Below, piece after piece: positions 7,707 to 15,435 of a DNA stretch of 64,000 bases. The stretch lies in the NCBI GenBank assembly GCA_004138175.2, contig RYFE02000026.1:1-64000 (forward strand). The letters run 5' to 3'. Position 1 is the first letter of the stretch, and the number at the start of each line of letters is the position of its first letter. A program made the position numbers and the translations under genes. The stretch is from Chloroflexales bacterium ZM16-3. GTDB taxonomy: Bacteria; Chloroflexota; Chloroflexia; Chloroflexales; Chloroflexaceae. The notes below the pieces were generated by a model, which saw only the letters and a list, made by a program, of their open reading frames with translations, did not search any database and was not told the DNA's origin.

Positions 7707-7913
7707 ATGGAACTCACGATCGGCGATCCGGTGCAAGTCTGGGACGATGATGGCGGTCGCTGGCGCTTTGGTGAGGTGACCGTGCTCAGCGACGACGAGG
7801 TCGAGGTGACCGTGCTGAACGGCGATCACCCGCTCCACCCCTGGCAGGCTGAGACGATCCTGGTGCCGCGCGACCCGGCGTTCATCCAGCTGCTGCGCTC
7901 CAGTACGCGCTAG
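7707..7913 (+). CDS. Small acidic beta-rich protein, unknown (68 aa)
   Basis: I do not recognise a named family. The start ATG 7707 follows GGAGG by five bases; in-frame ATGs at 7680 and 7704 fit the site less well. The chain MELTIGDPVQVWDDDGGRWRF then VTVLSDDEVEVTV looks like one small SH3/Tudor-like barrel (a GDPVxVWDDD...V turn-strand pattern), and it has no signal or membrane segment. It lies at the left of the accessory island. Confidence 0.5.
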   Translation: MELTIGDPVQVWDDDGGRWRFGEVTVLSDDEVEVTVLNGDHPLHPWQAETILVPRDPAFIQLLRSSTR

Positions 7914-8347
7914 CGCCCGCATCTGGGCTGCCGGCCGCACACGGTTGCGGCCGGCCGTGGGCCAAGCCGGCGTCGAGCCGTCTCGGCCCACCCGCGCCTG
8001 CGCGCGGGGTGGTCGCCGCCTCCGCCGGCGACGCTGCCGCCCTGGCGACCTGGCGCGCTGGCTGGCTGCGACGGGCAGGGCGTGGTCGGCGGAGGCGCTC
8101 GCCGTGGGCCGGTGTGCCGGGCGACGGGAGGCCAGCGTGGTGCTCCCTGCGCGTACAGCTGGCGTTCGTGGTTCTGGCCGGTTCAGCCTGCCACACCCCA
8201 CGCCCTGGCCGCAAGGGGTTCACCGTCTTTCGGGGGCCCCCGCCCCGAGAAGACGAGTCAACCGTATCCTTGCCCCCAGGCCGGGGGAGGTGGCGGATCT
8301 GGGCCAGGAACCGACGAGACGCCGCAGGACACGACAGGAGATCCCCG
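7914..8347. other. 434-base stretch without a supported gene
   Basis: The frame of the next small gene stays open upstream to about 8009, but the upstream part is Arg/Gly-rich, has no ribosome binding site and looks like GC-driven read-open sequence. A G/C run at 8234-8300 could fold. I see no RNA gene. Confidence 0.45.
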
Positions 8348-8632
8348 ATGGCCACCGACACCACCCGCACCGCCCCCGACGACGAGCCCCTGACCGCAGC
8401 CGACCGCGCCGCCATCGCCCGCGCCCTCGCCGAGCCCGGCATCGCCATCACCGCCGACGATCTGGCCGCCCTGATCGCCGCCGGCGGGGACGACGAAGTC
8501 CGCGAGCTCCTCGCCGCCGGCCAGGTCGCCGAGGCTATCGCGGTCGCCCGCTTCAACGTGGCCGAGGCGACCTATAACTGGGACGAGCCGCGAAACCGGC
8601 CGCTCCCGCACGGCGACGAGCCGTTCGCCTAG
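8348..8632 (+). CDS. Small hypothetical protein, helical (94 aa)
   Basis: ATG 8348 is preceded by AGGAG with seven bases of spacing. The product is acidic and helical: TAADRAAIARALAEPG, ITADDLAALIAAGGDDEVRELLAAG, VAEAIAVARFNVAEATYNWDEP. No membrane segment, zinc site or DNA-binding motif is visible. It lies between another orphan gene and a gene graveyard on the integrase-bearing island, so it is likely accessory. No function can be named. Confidence 0.5.
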   Translation: MATDTTRTAPDDEPLTAADRAAIARALAEPGIAITADDLAALIAAGGDDEVRELLAAGQVAEAIAVARFNVAEATYNWDEPRNRPLPHGDEPFA

Positions 8633-8905
8633 CGAGCGGCGGGGTGGGGCAGCAACCCTGGCCTGCTGCCTCCATCTCCCCGCCCAGGCGCCCCCGGCCC
8701 CCAGCCCCGCCCCGCCGCGCCCATGCCCTCGCTCCTGGGGCGGGGCGTCCGACTCGGCCCCCGCTCGGCACCCCGCCTCCCGCTGGGCCACGCCTGCGGC
8801 AGCGTGGAAGCAGGCCCGGCCCCGTTTGCCCCGCGCCGCATAATCTCCCTGGACCACACCTCCCGCTGCTGCGCCGTGCTACCATACGAGCCGACAGGAG
8901 GAGCG

Positions 8906-9540
8906 ATGCCATTCCATGACCACTTCTCGGGCCACGCCGGCCCGTACGCCCAGGCCCGGCCAACCTACCCGGATGCGCTGATCCGCTTCGTCGCCGCGGC
9001 CGCGCCGGGGCGGGCCTGCGCGTGGGACTGCGCCACGGGCAGTGGGCAAGCTGCGGTGGCCCTGGCCGCGCACTTCGACCTGGTGCGCGCCACCGACGCG
9101 AGCGCCGCCCAGATCGCTCAGGCCACGCCGCATCCCCGTGTCCAGTACGCCGTGCAGCCCGCCGAGCGGGTGGACTTCCCCGACGCCTCGGTGGACGCGC
9201 TGACCGTCGCCCAGGCCCTCCACTGGTTCGACATCCCCACCTTCTTCGCCGAGGCGCGGCGAGTGCTCCGGCCCGGCGGGCTCTTCTGCGCCTGGGGCTA
9301 CAGCTGGTCGCACGTGACGCCGGCCATCGACGTGATCGTCCGCACGCACATCCTCGCCATGATCCAGGATGCCTGGGCACCGCAGAACGCCCTGCTCTGG
9401 GATGGCTACCGCGCCATCGCGCTGCCCTTCGCGCCCGTGACGCCCCCACCGTGGAGATCCAGATGGCCTGGAGCCTGGGCCAGTATCTGGCCTACCTTGA
9501 GACGTGGTCGGCGACGCGCCATACGACGCGAAGCGTTTAA
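8906..9540 (+). pseudogene. SAM-dependent methyltransferase, frameshifted and 3'-truncated
   Basis: The strong ribosome binding site AGGAGGAG precedes ATG 8906. The protein begins MPFHDHFSGHAGPYAQARPTYP with motif I AWDCATGSGQAA, ATDAS, and VAQALHWFDIPTFFAEARRVLRPGG, a YcgJ/Methyltransf_11 enzyme close to trans-aconitate-methyltransferase-like proteins. At the C5 run 9443-9447 the similarity moves to the next frame (TVEIQMAWSLGQYLAYLETWSATR). It then ends abruptly near 9530, where helicase sequence begins. The enzyme lacks its last part and is presumably inactive. Confidence 0.8.
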
Positions 9541-9975
9541 GCAAGGCAAATGGCGTCCCCTGCGAGAAATTGTGGCGCTGGCACCTGATGCGCTCACCGC
9601 CGTCTGCCCCTGTTGGCTAGGTAGCCCACTCTCGGTTGCTCAGTTCACCCCGGTTGAGCGGCAACTGTTCGACGTGGTTATCTTCGACGAGGCCAGTCAG
9701 ATCGTCCCCGAAGTCGCTATCGCCGCCCTGCGCCGCGGCGCAGCGGTGGTTGTCGCTGGCGACCGCAATCAGCTCCCTCCCACCCCGTTCTTCACCAGCG
9801 GAAGTGGCGGTGAGTCGGAAGTTCCTGAGCCGGAAGATCGTTTTGAGAGTCTGCTTGACGCAGCCTCAACATTCCTGCCGACTTGGCCTCTTGATTGGCA
9901 TTACCGTAGCCGAGATGAATCCCTGATCGGTTTTGCCAATCAGGAGATATACGAAGGTCGGCTTGTTACCTTCCC
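9528..9975 (+). pseudogene. Internal fragment of a DNA2/NAM7-like superfamily 1 helicase
   Basis: The fragment includes APDALTAVCPCWLGSPLSVAQF, the Walker B segment DVVIFDEASQ, the motif VVVAGDRNQLPPTPFF and LDWHYRSRDESLIGFAN. These match the AAA_11/AAA_12 helicases often linked to DUF4011 or Vsr-like nucleases in defence loci. The Walker A half and the C-terminus are absent. The base composition is clearly lower in GC than the methyltransferase piece before it, so it came from another source. Confidence 0.8.
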
Positions 9976-10787
9976 CCTACATCGCCGGCCTGCCCTCGGC
10001 CCACAGCCAGCGGGCGCTCGATATGCGCATCAAGACCTGGGATCTGCTGCGGCGGCGCAGGAAGGTCGCCTTCCTCACCGCGACGCCGATCATGAACACG
10101 ATCGGCGAGGCGTACGTGATGCAGCTCTACCTCCAAGAGCCGCGATGAACGATGGCCGGGTGCGCGTCCTGCTCGGCTCGACCGGGAAGATGATCACCGG
10201 GATGAACGTCCAGCGCCGCCTGATCGCCCTGCATAACCTGGACTGCCCCTGGCGACCGGGCGACATCGAGCAGCGCCACGGTCGTATCCTGCGCCAGGGG
10301 AACCAGTGGCCGCAGGTGTATGTCTTTAGCTACATCACCGAGGGCTCCTTCGACGCCTATATGTGGCAAAGCGTGGAATCAAAGGCCCGCTTCATCGAGC
10401 AGGCGCTGGCGGGCGAGATCACCGCCCGCACCGTCGAGGACACCTCCGAGGTGATGCTCTCCGCCGCCGAGATCAAGGCTATCGCCAGCGGCAACCCGCA
10501 GGTGGTGCGCAAGGTGCAGCTGGAGGCCGAGGTGGCCCGGCTGGATCGGGTGCGGGCAGTCTGGCTGGACACCCGGCGCAACCTGAGAATCGAGCGCGGC
10601 CAGGTCGAGGACGAGATCCGCCGGGCCGAGCGGCGGCGGGCGCAGTGGTCACAGGCCCAGATGATCACCGCCGCCCACCCGCACGAGCCGTTCAGCGCCA
10701 CCGTGCAGACGACCGTGGGCAGCGATGCCTTCCAGTCCTTCACCGTGCGGGCGGAGGCCGGCGCGGCGGGCAGCGCGCACACCAGCA
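9976..10787 (+). pseudogene. N12-class DNA methylase/SNF2 helicase, internally deleted
   Basis: Frame one reads YIAGLPSAHSQRALDMRIKTW...VAFLTATPIMNTIGEAYVMQ and stops at 10146-10148. The C-lobe continues in another frame as MNDGRVRVLLGSTGKM, TGMNVQRRL and DIEQRHGRILRQGN (helicase motifs V and VI), then YITEGSFDAYMWQ. This is the helicase part of the very large N12-class adenine-methylase/helicase proteins of mobile elements. The methylase domain, the Walker A region and the segment between the two lobes are missing. Confidence 0.8.
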
Positions 10788-10932
10788 CCTGGAGCAGCAG
10801 TACGCCGACCTCGTTCTCAGCAATCCTTCGGTCGCCGCGCGGGTGGCGCACCGCATCCGCCAGGGACACCGCCTCGTCCTGGCCCTGCGTGTCGTGACGA
10901 TCGTCGATGCCATGAACGAGGGAGGCCGCTAA
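10788..10932 (+). pseudogene. C-terminal remnant of an unknown protein
   Basis: After another frame change the sequence reads QQYADLVLSNPSVAARVAHR and continues through RQGHRLVLALRVV to a TAA at 10930-10932. That stop overlaps the radC start (TAATG), so a gene preceding radC was once translationally coupled to it. I cannot assign the family. Confidence 0.45.
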
Positions 10933-11597
10933 TGCGCATCCGTGAGCTTCCCGCCGACGCCCAGCCCGCCCAGCGGATCGCCGCCGCCGGCCCGGCCGCC
11001 CTCAGCGACGCCGAGCTGCTCGCCCTCGTCTCGGGCCAGCAGGACCTGGCGGTCTGCCAGGAAGCCCTGACGAGCTACCAGGGCTGGGTCGGCCTGCTGC
11101 GCGCCGACGACCGCGCACTGGCCGCCGCCATCGGCACCGCCCGCAAGGCCGCCGCCGTGCGCGCCGCCCTGGAGATCGGCCGCCGCCTGGTGCAGGAGCG
11201 CGAGGACACCCGCTTCCAGGTGCGCTCCCCCGCCGACATCGCCAAGCTGCTGATGGTCGATATGCTCGCCCTCGACCAGGAGGAGCTCTGGGTGGCCTGC
11301 CTCGACACCAAGAACCGGCTGATCAAAATCGCCAAGGTCTACCGGGGCTCCGTGAACACCGCCCAGATCCGCGTGGGCGAGGTGTTCAAGGATGCCGTGC
11401 GGCTCAACGCAACTGCGGTGATCATTGCGCATAACCATCCGAGCCTTGACCCGACCCCCTGACCCGAGGACATCCTGCTCACCCGCCAGATCGTCGAGGC
11501 CGGCAAGCTCCTGGACATCGAGGCGCTCGATCACCTGGTCGTCGCGGGCGGAAGGTATGTCTCCCTGAGGGAAAGGGGCCTGGGCTTCTCGAGTTAA
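10932..11597 (+). pseudogene. radC: RadC/JAB-family protein interrupted by TGA
   Basis: ATG 10932 has GGGAGG upstream. The chain shows the UPF0758 start (MRIRELPADAQPAQRIAAAGPAALSDAELLAL), helical repeats, then the JAB segment VKVYRG-like AKVYRGSVNTAQIRVGEVFK and IIAHNHPSLDPTP. A TGA at 11460-11462 stands where the JAMM motif normally has Ser (HNHPSGDPTPS). The conserved frame then continues ([20 protein letters not shown]) to TAA 11595-11597. The usual Gly of PSGD is Leu here. A single nonsense mutation (TCA to TGA) explains the stop. MGE-borne radC genes are common. Confidence 0.85.
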
Positions 11598-11609
11598 TTG
11601 TCGCGTCCA

Positions 11610-11767
11610 ACGTAACTCCGGAATGAAATCGAATCTAGCGTAACGCAAGAAACGGAGATGTCGCTTTGGCGCTCTGCAAAGCCAACGCGCTTCGTAGGCG
11701 TTGGGGCCACTGGGCACCGGCGTGACTGCAAACGGCGGGACGAGATCTCCGTATTCCGGAGTTACGT
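11610..11767. repeat. 158-bp element bounded by 15-bp perfect inverted repeats
   Basis: ACGTAACTCCGGAAT at 11610-11624 is the exact reverse complement of 11753-11767. A second pair, ACGGAGAT at 11652-11659 and ATCTCCGT at 11745-11752, lies inside. The element fills the gap between the radC relic and the excisionase gene and could be a MITE or a recombination/attachment region. No clear target duplication is seen. Confidence 0.65.
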
Positions 11768-11784
11768 GAGATCCGACACGAGGT

Positions 11785-11822
11785 TGCCCCCCTTTTTGCC
11801 CCCCTTTTTGCCCCCCCTTTTG
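11785..11822. repeat. C6T5G tandem repeat
   Basis: Three consecutive units of CCCCCCTTTTTG lie just upstream of the excisionase gene. The strong strand asymmetry makes the segment slippage-prone. Confidence 0.8.
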
Positions 11823-11919
11823 TCCCCTTCGCAGATGTGGCATCTCCATATATGCTGTCCATACCGTATCGTGCGGTCATCGAACATGCGCAGCGATCAT
11901 TCGTATGGAGAGGATAGCC

Positions 11920-12144
11920 ATGTCTGAGCAGTCGGAGCAGTCAAAAACCAAGCCGGCCGTCGAACCGCTGCTGGTGCGGGTCGAGGAGGCCGCCCGCATC
12001 CTTAGCCTGAGCCGCTCGACCATCTATGAGATGATGGATGCCGGTGAGCTGCCGTCAGTCCGTCGCGGAACGGCGCGGCGTATCCCAGTCGATGCTCTGC
12101 GTGCGTGGGTCGCGCGCCAGACGGGGTCAGGCACACGCGGGTAA
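11920..12144 (+). CDS. Excisionase-type helix-turn-helix protein
   Basis: A 74-residue protein. ATG 11920 follows GGAGAGG by six bases; an in-frame ATG at 11905 lacks a site. The sequence LLVRVEEAARILSLSRSTIYEMMDAGELPSVRRG...RRIPVDALRAWV is the MerR-like winged helix-turn-helix (HTH_17) found in Xis proteins and plasmid regulators. It sits directly upstream of the integrase, which supports a role in recombination directionality. Confidence 0.9.
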   Translation: MSEQSEQSKTKPAVEPLLVRVEEAARILSLSRSTIYEMMDAGELPSVRRGTARRIPVDALRAWVARQTGSGTRG

Positions 12145-12230
12145 ATCCCTTGCCGCGTGCAGTTGCAAAAGCTCGGCACGCGTGTTACACTTTTACGTGT
12201 ATCTATCAGTTCAGGCATGGAGCGACACCG

Positions 12231-13433
12231 ATGGGCGAGAAACGTCGTGGCCGTGGAGAAGGCAGCATTTTCAAGCGCGAGGATGGCACCTGGTGTGCGT
12301 CGATGACCCTAGGTGTGCGCGACGGGCAACGCCGACGCACCTATGTCTACGGCAAAACCCGCAAGGAGGTCGTTGAGAAGCTCCAGGCGCTCCAGCGTGA
12401 TCAAGCCGCTGGGGCGACCTTTACCAAGCTTACCGTTAAGGCGTTCCTTGATCAGTGGCTGGAGCAGACGGTCAAGCGCATGAATCGCGTGCGCACCTAT
12501 GATAAGTACGCCGCCGATAGTGCGAACCATATTATCCCAGCCATTGGCCACCACCAATTGGCCAAGCTGACCCCTGACCATGTGCAAGCGATGCTGAATC
12601 AGCTCGAGGATGCCAAGCTCTCGCATCGCTCGATCCGCAATGTCCGCGCGGTGCTGCGCGCTGCGCTCAACCGGGCGCTGCGCTTCGGCTACGTTACGCG
12701 CAATGTGGCGACCCTCGTTGATGTCCCCGGCGAAGTCACGTTTCAGCCAGAGCCCATCGACGAGGATCCGGCCAAGCACCTAATCGCGGCCACCAAGGGC
12801 CATCGGTTCGAGGTGCTATTCCGCTTCGCGCTTGGGCTTGGCCTGCGCAAAGGGGAGATCCTTGGCCTGCGCTGGGAGGATGTAGATTTCGCGACGGCGA
12901 CGATGAAGATCACGGGCTCCCTGCAGCGCCAGCGCGGCAAGCTCGAGCGCTCGGCCACCAAGACGGATGCCAGTGTCCGCACCATCGCTCTGCCTCCAAC
13001 GCTACTCGCGATGCTCCACACCCACCGCGAGCAGCAGGAGGAGCGCCGTGCCGTGGCGGATCGCTGGACTGATACCGGGCTGGTCTTCACCTCCTCGGTC
13101 GGCACGGCCATTGAGCCGAGCGACCTGTCGCGTGCCTTTAAGCAGGTGCTGAAGCGCGCGGGTCTCCCTGAGCGGCTGCGCTTTCATGACCTGCGCCACG
13201 CCTGCGCCACCATGCTGATCGTGATGGGCGTTCACCCGCGTGTCGTGATGGAGATCCTGGGCCACTCCCAGATTGGCACAACGATGAACATCTACGCACA
13301 TGTGTTGCCGCGAGTCCAGCGTGATGCCGTGACCGGGTTGGACACCCTCTTTGCCGACGATACGCCGGATGACGATGACGCTGAGCCATCCACGGGCGAC
13401 GCGGAGGGCGAGCCTGATGCGGATCCCGAATAA
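12231..13433 (+). CDS. Tyrosine recombinase / phage-type integrase
   Basis: A 400-residue site-specific recombinase. The start MGEKRRGRGEGSIFKREDGTW at 12231 is the usual N-terminal arm-binding start of this family. A SAM-like core-binding domain covers about residues 60-150 (TVKAFLDQWLEQTV...IRNVRAVLRAALNRAL). The catalytic domain shows the first Arg in GLRKGEILGLRWEDVD, HDLRHACAT (H-x-x-R), GHS and the nucleophile Tyr in TTMNIYAHV. The C-terminus is an acidic tail. All catalytic residues are present, so it may be active. The GC content is lower than that of the housekeeping genes. Confidence 0.95.
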   Translation: MGEKRRGRGEGSIFKREDGTWCASMTLGVRDGQRRRTYVYGKTRKEVVEKLQALQRDQAAGATFTKLTVKAFLDQWLEQTVKRMNRVRTYDKYAADSANHIIPAIGHHQLAKLTPDHVQAMLNQLEDAKLSHRSIRNVRAVLRAALNRALRFGYVTRNVATLVDVPGEVTFQPEPIDEDPAKHLIAATKGHRFEVLFRFALGLGLRKGEILGLRWEDVDFATATMKITGSLQRQRGKLERSATKTDASVRTIALPPTLLAMLHTHREQQEERRAVADRWTDTGLVFTSSVGTAIEPSDLSRAFKQVLKRAGLPERLRFHDLRHACATMLIVMGVHPRVVMEILGHSQIGTTMNIYAHVLPRVQRDAVTGLDTLFADDTPDDDDAEPSTGDAEGEPDADPE

Positions 13434-13516
13434 AGGCGACGAATCCGCCAGCTCTTTCGCCACAGCTGGCGGAATAGTTGGCGGAATGGATACCATGCGT
13501 ACGGGTCGGCAGATTT

Positions 13517-13544
13517 CCGCGATCCGCGATCCGCGATCCGCGAT
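13517..13544. repeat. CCGCGAT heptamer tandem repeat
   Basis: Four perfect 7-base units lie between the integrase stop and the palindromic terminator. It is another instance of the 7-base period seen throughout the window. Confidence 0.9.
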
Positions 13545-13563
13545 CCGCTTCAATCGCGGCGAT

Positions 13564-13607
13564 AACCGCCAGTTTATCCGCCACGCGTGGCGGATAAACT
13601 GGCGGTT
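13564..13607. terminator. 44-base perfect palindrome between convergent genes
   Basis: The 22-base arm starting AACCGCCAGTTTATCC is exactly mirrored around the centre ACGCGT. A TTTCG follows on the plus strand. It lies between the integrase end and the end of the facing AlbA_2-type gene, so it probably terminates both transcripts. Confidence 0.75.
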
Positions 13608-13617
13608 TCGTTAACTA

Positions 13618-15027
13618 TTAGGGCAAATAGAATCGCTGCCCACGCTTCTTCCCGCGTACCACCAGCAGCCCTTTGGCGACCAGGCTTTGCAGATCACGCA
13701 AACCGGTGCGCTCCGGCGCACCCGTTGCCGCACAGTATTCCGGCGTGCTGATGCTCCCCTGCTCGCGGACAATGCGCAGCCCAATCCGTTGCCGCTCGGT
13801 GAGTCCAGGTTGTTCCTCGATCCGGGCTCCATTGCGGAAGGTAACAACAACATCCTGATGATCGGTGAACTCCGGGTCGGGCAGCTCCATCCGGCGCATC
13901 TCGCTGACCATAAAGCGAATGCCCGACCCAATCCGCTCCATGTAGCCGGGGATGTCGCGCAGATAGCCGGCCAGCACCGGGTTGCGCGGCACTGACCGCA
14001 CGCGCATCGCGACGAGCTCGTCGAGCGAGATGCCAGGCAGTAGCCCGCCTGGGCTGCGCACCTCTACGCGATCATCGTATATAAACACACGAACCGTCTC
14101 GCCGATACGGCTATAATCGCGATGGACAATGGCATTCACGACCGCCTCGCGCAGTGCCTCGTAAGGATACTCGGGCTCGTCCTCGCGAAAGAACCCCCGA
14201 ATGGTTGCGCCCACCCGGATGAACTGCTTCAAGAAATGGCCCGCCTGGATGATCAACTCTGGCAGCGTGCCACGGAGGTTGCGGCGATCAACATAGCTGC
14301 GCACACCGAGGCTGTCCGCGTACTTAATGCAGACGACCTCGCTTTGTGGCAGCTGGAGCTGGGGATCGTAGCCGAACATCAACAGGCCAGCATTGGTCGG
14401 TCGGAGCGCGCCGCTCTGCAGGTCGTGGGTCGCCGCTTCGAGACTCAGGAGCAGGTCGGCGGGGGCGACATAGCGCTGGCATTCACGGCTACGCTCGGCC
14501 CGAAAGGACAGATGCCGATCGACCGCCGCAGCATCGATATCGTCCAGTGTTGCCCGGGGGGCAGCGGCGACCTCCCAGCGGCTCGTGCCATACGCATTCA
14601 GGTAGGCATTGATCTCATCGAGGGCGAGCGCCACCGTGTGGGTGCCGCGGCGAACCAGGAATGCCCCGTCGTACTGGTACAGCGTCCCAAGGTTTGCGGG
14701 GATGTGTAGCGTGACCAGCTTGCGCTCGTCCAGCGTCCAGTGTCGGAGAGTGGAGTCCGTGATCGGGAGCGGCGGCTTGAGCATGCGTGCGGCGCGGAGC
14801 GTGATATCAATCGTATCGCTCGGCTCGGGCAGGCCGACCAGTGCCCGGGTCGCATCCTCTACGCCGAAGATGATCACCCCGCCGATGCGTGTGTTGGCCA
14901 TGCCACAGATCCGCTCGGCGAGTTCTGCTGGGCGCGGGGCCTTGATCTTGAACTCGACGGTGGCGCTTTCGCCGCCGTCGATGAGCTGGCGCAAGGTTTC
15001 TTCGGTCACGGCGACACCTATAGACAT
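13618..15027 (-). CDS. AlbA_2/Schlafen-type ATP-binding transcriptional regulator
   Basis: A 469-residue protein. The N-terminal AlbA_2 (Schlafen-like) nucleic-acid domain has GESATVEFKIKAPRPAEL and MANTRIGGVIIFGVED. The middle carries the GHKL-like ATP-binding-protein part with YPYEALREAVVNAIVHRDY and GSGIRFMV. The C-terminal winged helix spans about 400-469 (LTERQRIGLRIVREQGS...LQSLVAKGLLVV). I chose 15027 rather than 15060 because a good promoter ends just upstream, near 15046. Such genes often travel with mobile islands and defence loci. Confidence 0.85.
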   Translation of the reverse strand: MSIGVAVTEETLRQLIDGGESATVEFKIKAPRPAELAERICGMANTRIGGVIIFGVEDATRALVGLPEPSDTIDITLRAARMLKPPLPITDSTLRHWTLDERKLVTLHIPANLGTLYQYDGAFLVRRGTHTVALALDEINAYLNAYGTSRWEVAAAPRATLDDIDAAAVDRHLSFRAERSRECQRYVAPADLLLSLEAATHDLQSGALRPTNAGLLMFGYDPQLQLPQSEVVCIKYADSLGVRSYVDRRNLRGTLPELIIQAGHFLKQFIRVGATIRGFFREDEPEYPYEALREAVVNAIVHRDYSRIGETVRVFIYDDRVEVRSPGGLLPGISLDELVAMRVRSVPRNPVLAGYLRDIPGYMERIGSGIRFMVSEMRRMELPDPEFTDHQDVVVTFRNGARIEEQPGLTERQRIGLRIVREQGSISTPEYCAATGAPERTGLRDLQSLVAKGLLVVRGKKRGQRFYLP

Positions 15028-15045
15028 CGGCGGATAACTACCGAT

Positions 15046-15073
15046 ACGATAACACAGCACGGATGTTTGTCAA
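15046..15073 (-). promoter_or_regulatory. Sigma-70-type promoter of the AlbA_2 gene
   Basis: On the minus strand a perfect TTGACA (15073-15068) is followed after 16 bases by TATCGT (15051-15046). Transcription would begin near 15040, just before the ATG at 15027. Confidence 0.6.
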
Positions 15074-15253
15074 GGTTGTACGTGAGGAGAAAGTGCCTAT
15101 TTGGTAGCGTATATACCGCAATAAACCGCTGGGTGGGTCAGGGGGGGCAAACAATGCTTTACACATCAATGAACGGAAACGCTTTACACTTTCCTAACAA
15201 CGGGAGCATCTAAAGAATGAGCCGTCCAACGTTAGGCTGTACGTAGGCTGTAG

Positions 15254-15298
15254 AAACGGCCCCGGCGACGATCTTCAAGATCGTCGCCGGGGCCGTTT
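15254..15298 (-). terminator. Terminator of tRNA-Leu
   Basis: A 45-base inverted repeat has 22-base arms starting AAACGGCCCCGGCGACG around a single central C. It lies 15 bases past the 3' end of tRNA-Leu and ends in TTT on both sides. Confidence 0.85.
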
Positions 15299-15312
15299 AG
15301 CGCGTCCTAGTC

Positions 15313-15398
15313 TGGTGCCGAAGACGGGACTCGAACCCGTACGGGGTTGCCCCCAGCGGTTTTTAAGACCGCAGCGTCTGCCATTCCGCCACTCCGGC
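15313..15398 (-). tRNA. tRNA-Leu (anticodon UAA)
   Basis: The minus strand folds as a class II tRNA. The acceptor GCCGGAG pairs with CTTCGGC (one G-T), the T arm is GGGTTCGAGTCCC, and the anticodon stem-loop GCGGTCTTAAAAACCGC carries TAA. A long variable arm lies between them and CCA is encoded at 15315-15313. It borders the integrase island, a typical integration target, although no duplicate of its 3' end was found. Confidence 0.97.
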
Positions 15399-15435
15399 GC
15401 CTGCGGCCTATTATACACGCCGGGAGGGGACGGCG

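Noticed and set aside
8723-10897. A single 724-residue methyltransferase-helicase fusion protein
   Set aside because: The open frame joins fragments whose homologies lie partly in other frames; it is a product of truncations, not a designed fusion.
11460-11462. Second UGA as a selenocysteine codon in radC
   Set aside because: No hairpin of SECIS type follows, the position is Ser (not Cys) in the family, and neighbouring genes are decayed; a nonsense mutation is simpler.
15313-15398. tRNA-Leu 3' end as the att site of the integrase
   Set aside because: I could not find a second copy of the tRNA 3' end on the far side of the island.
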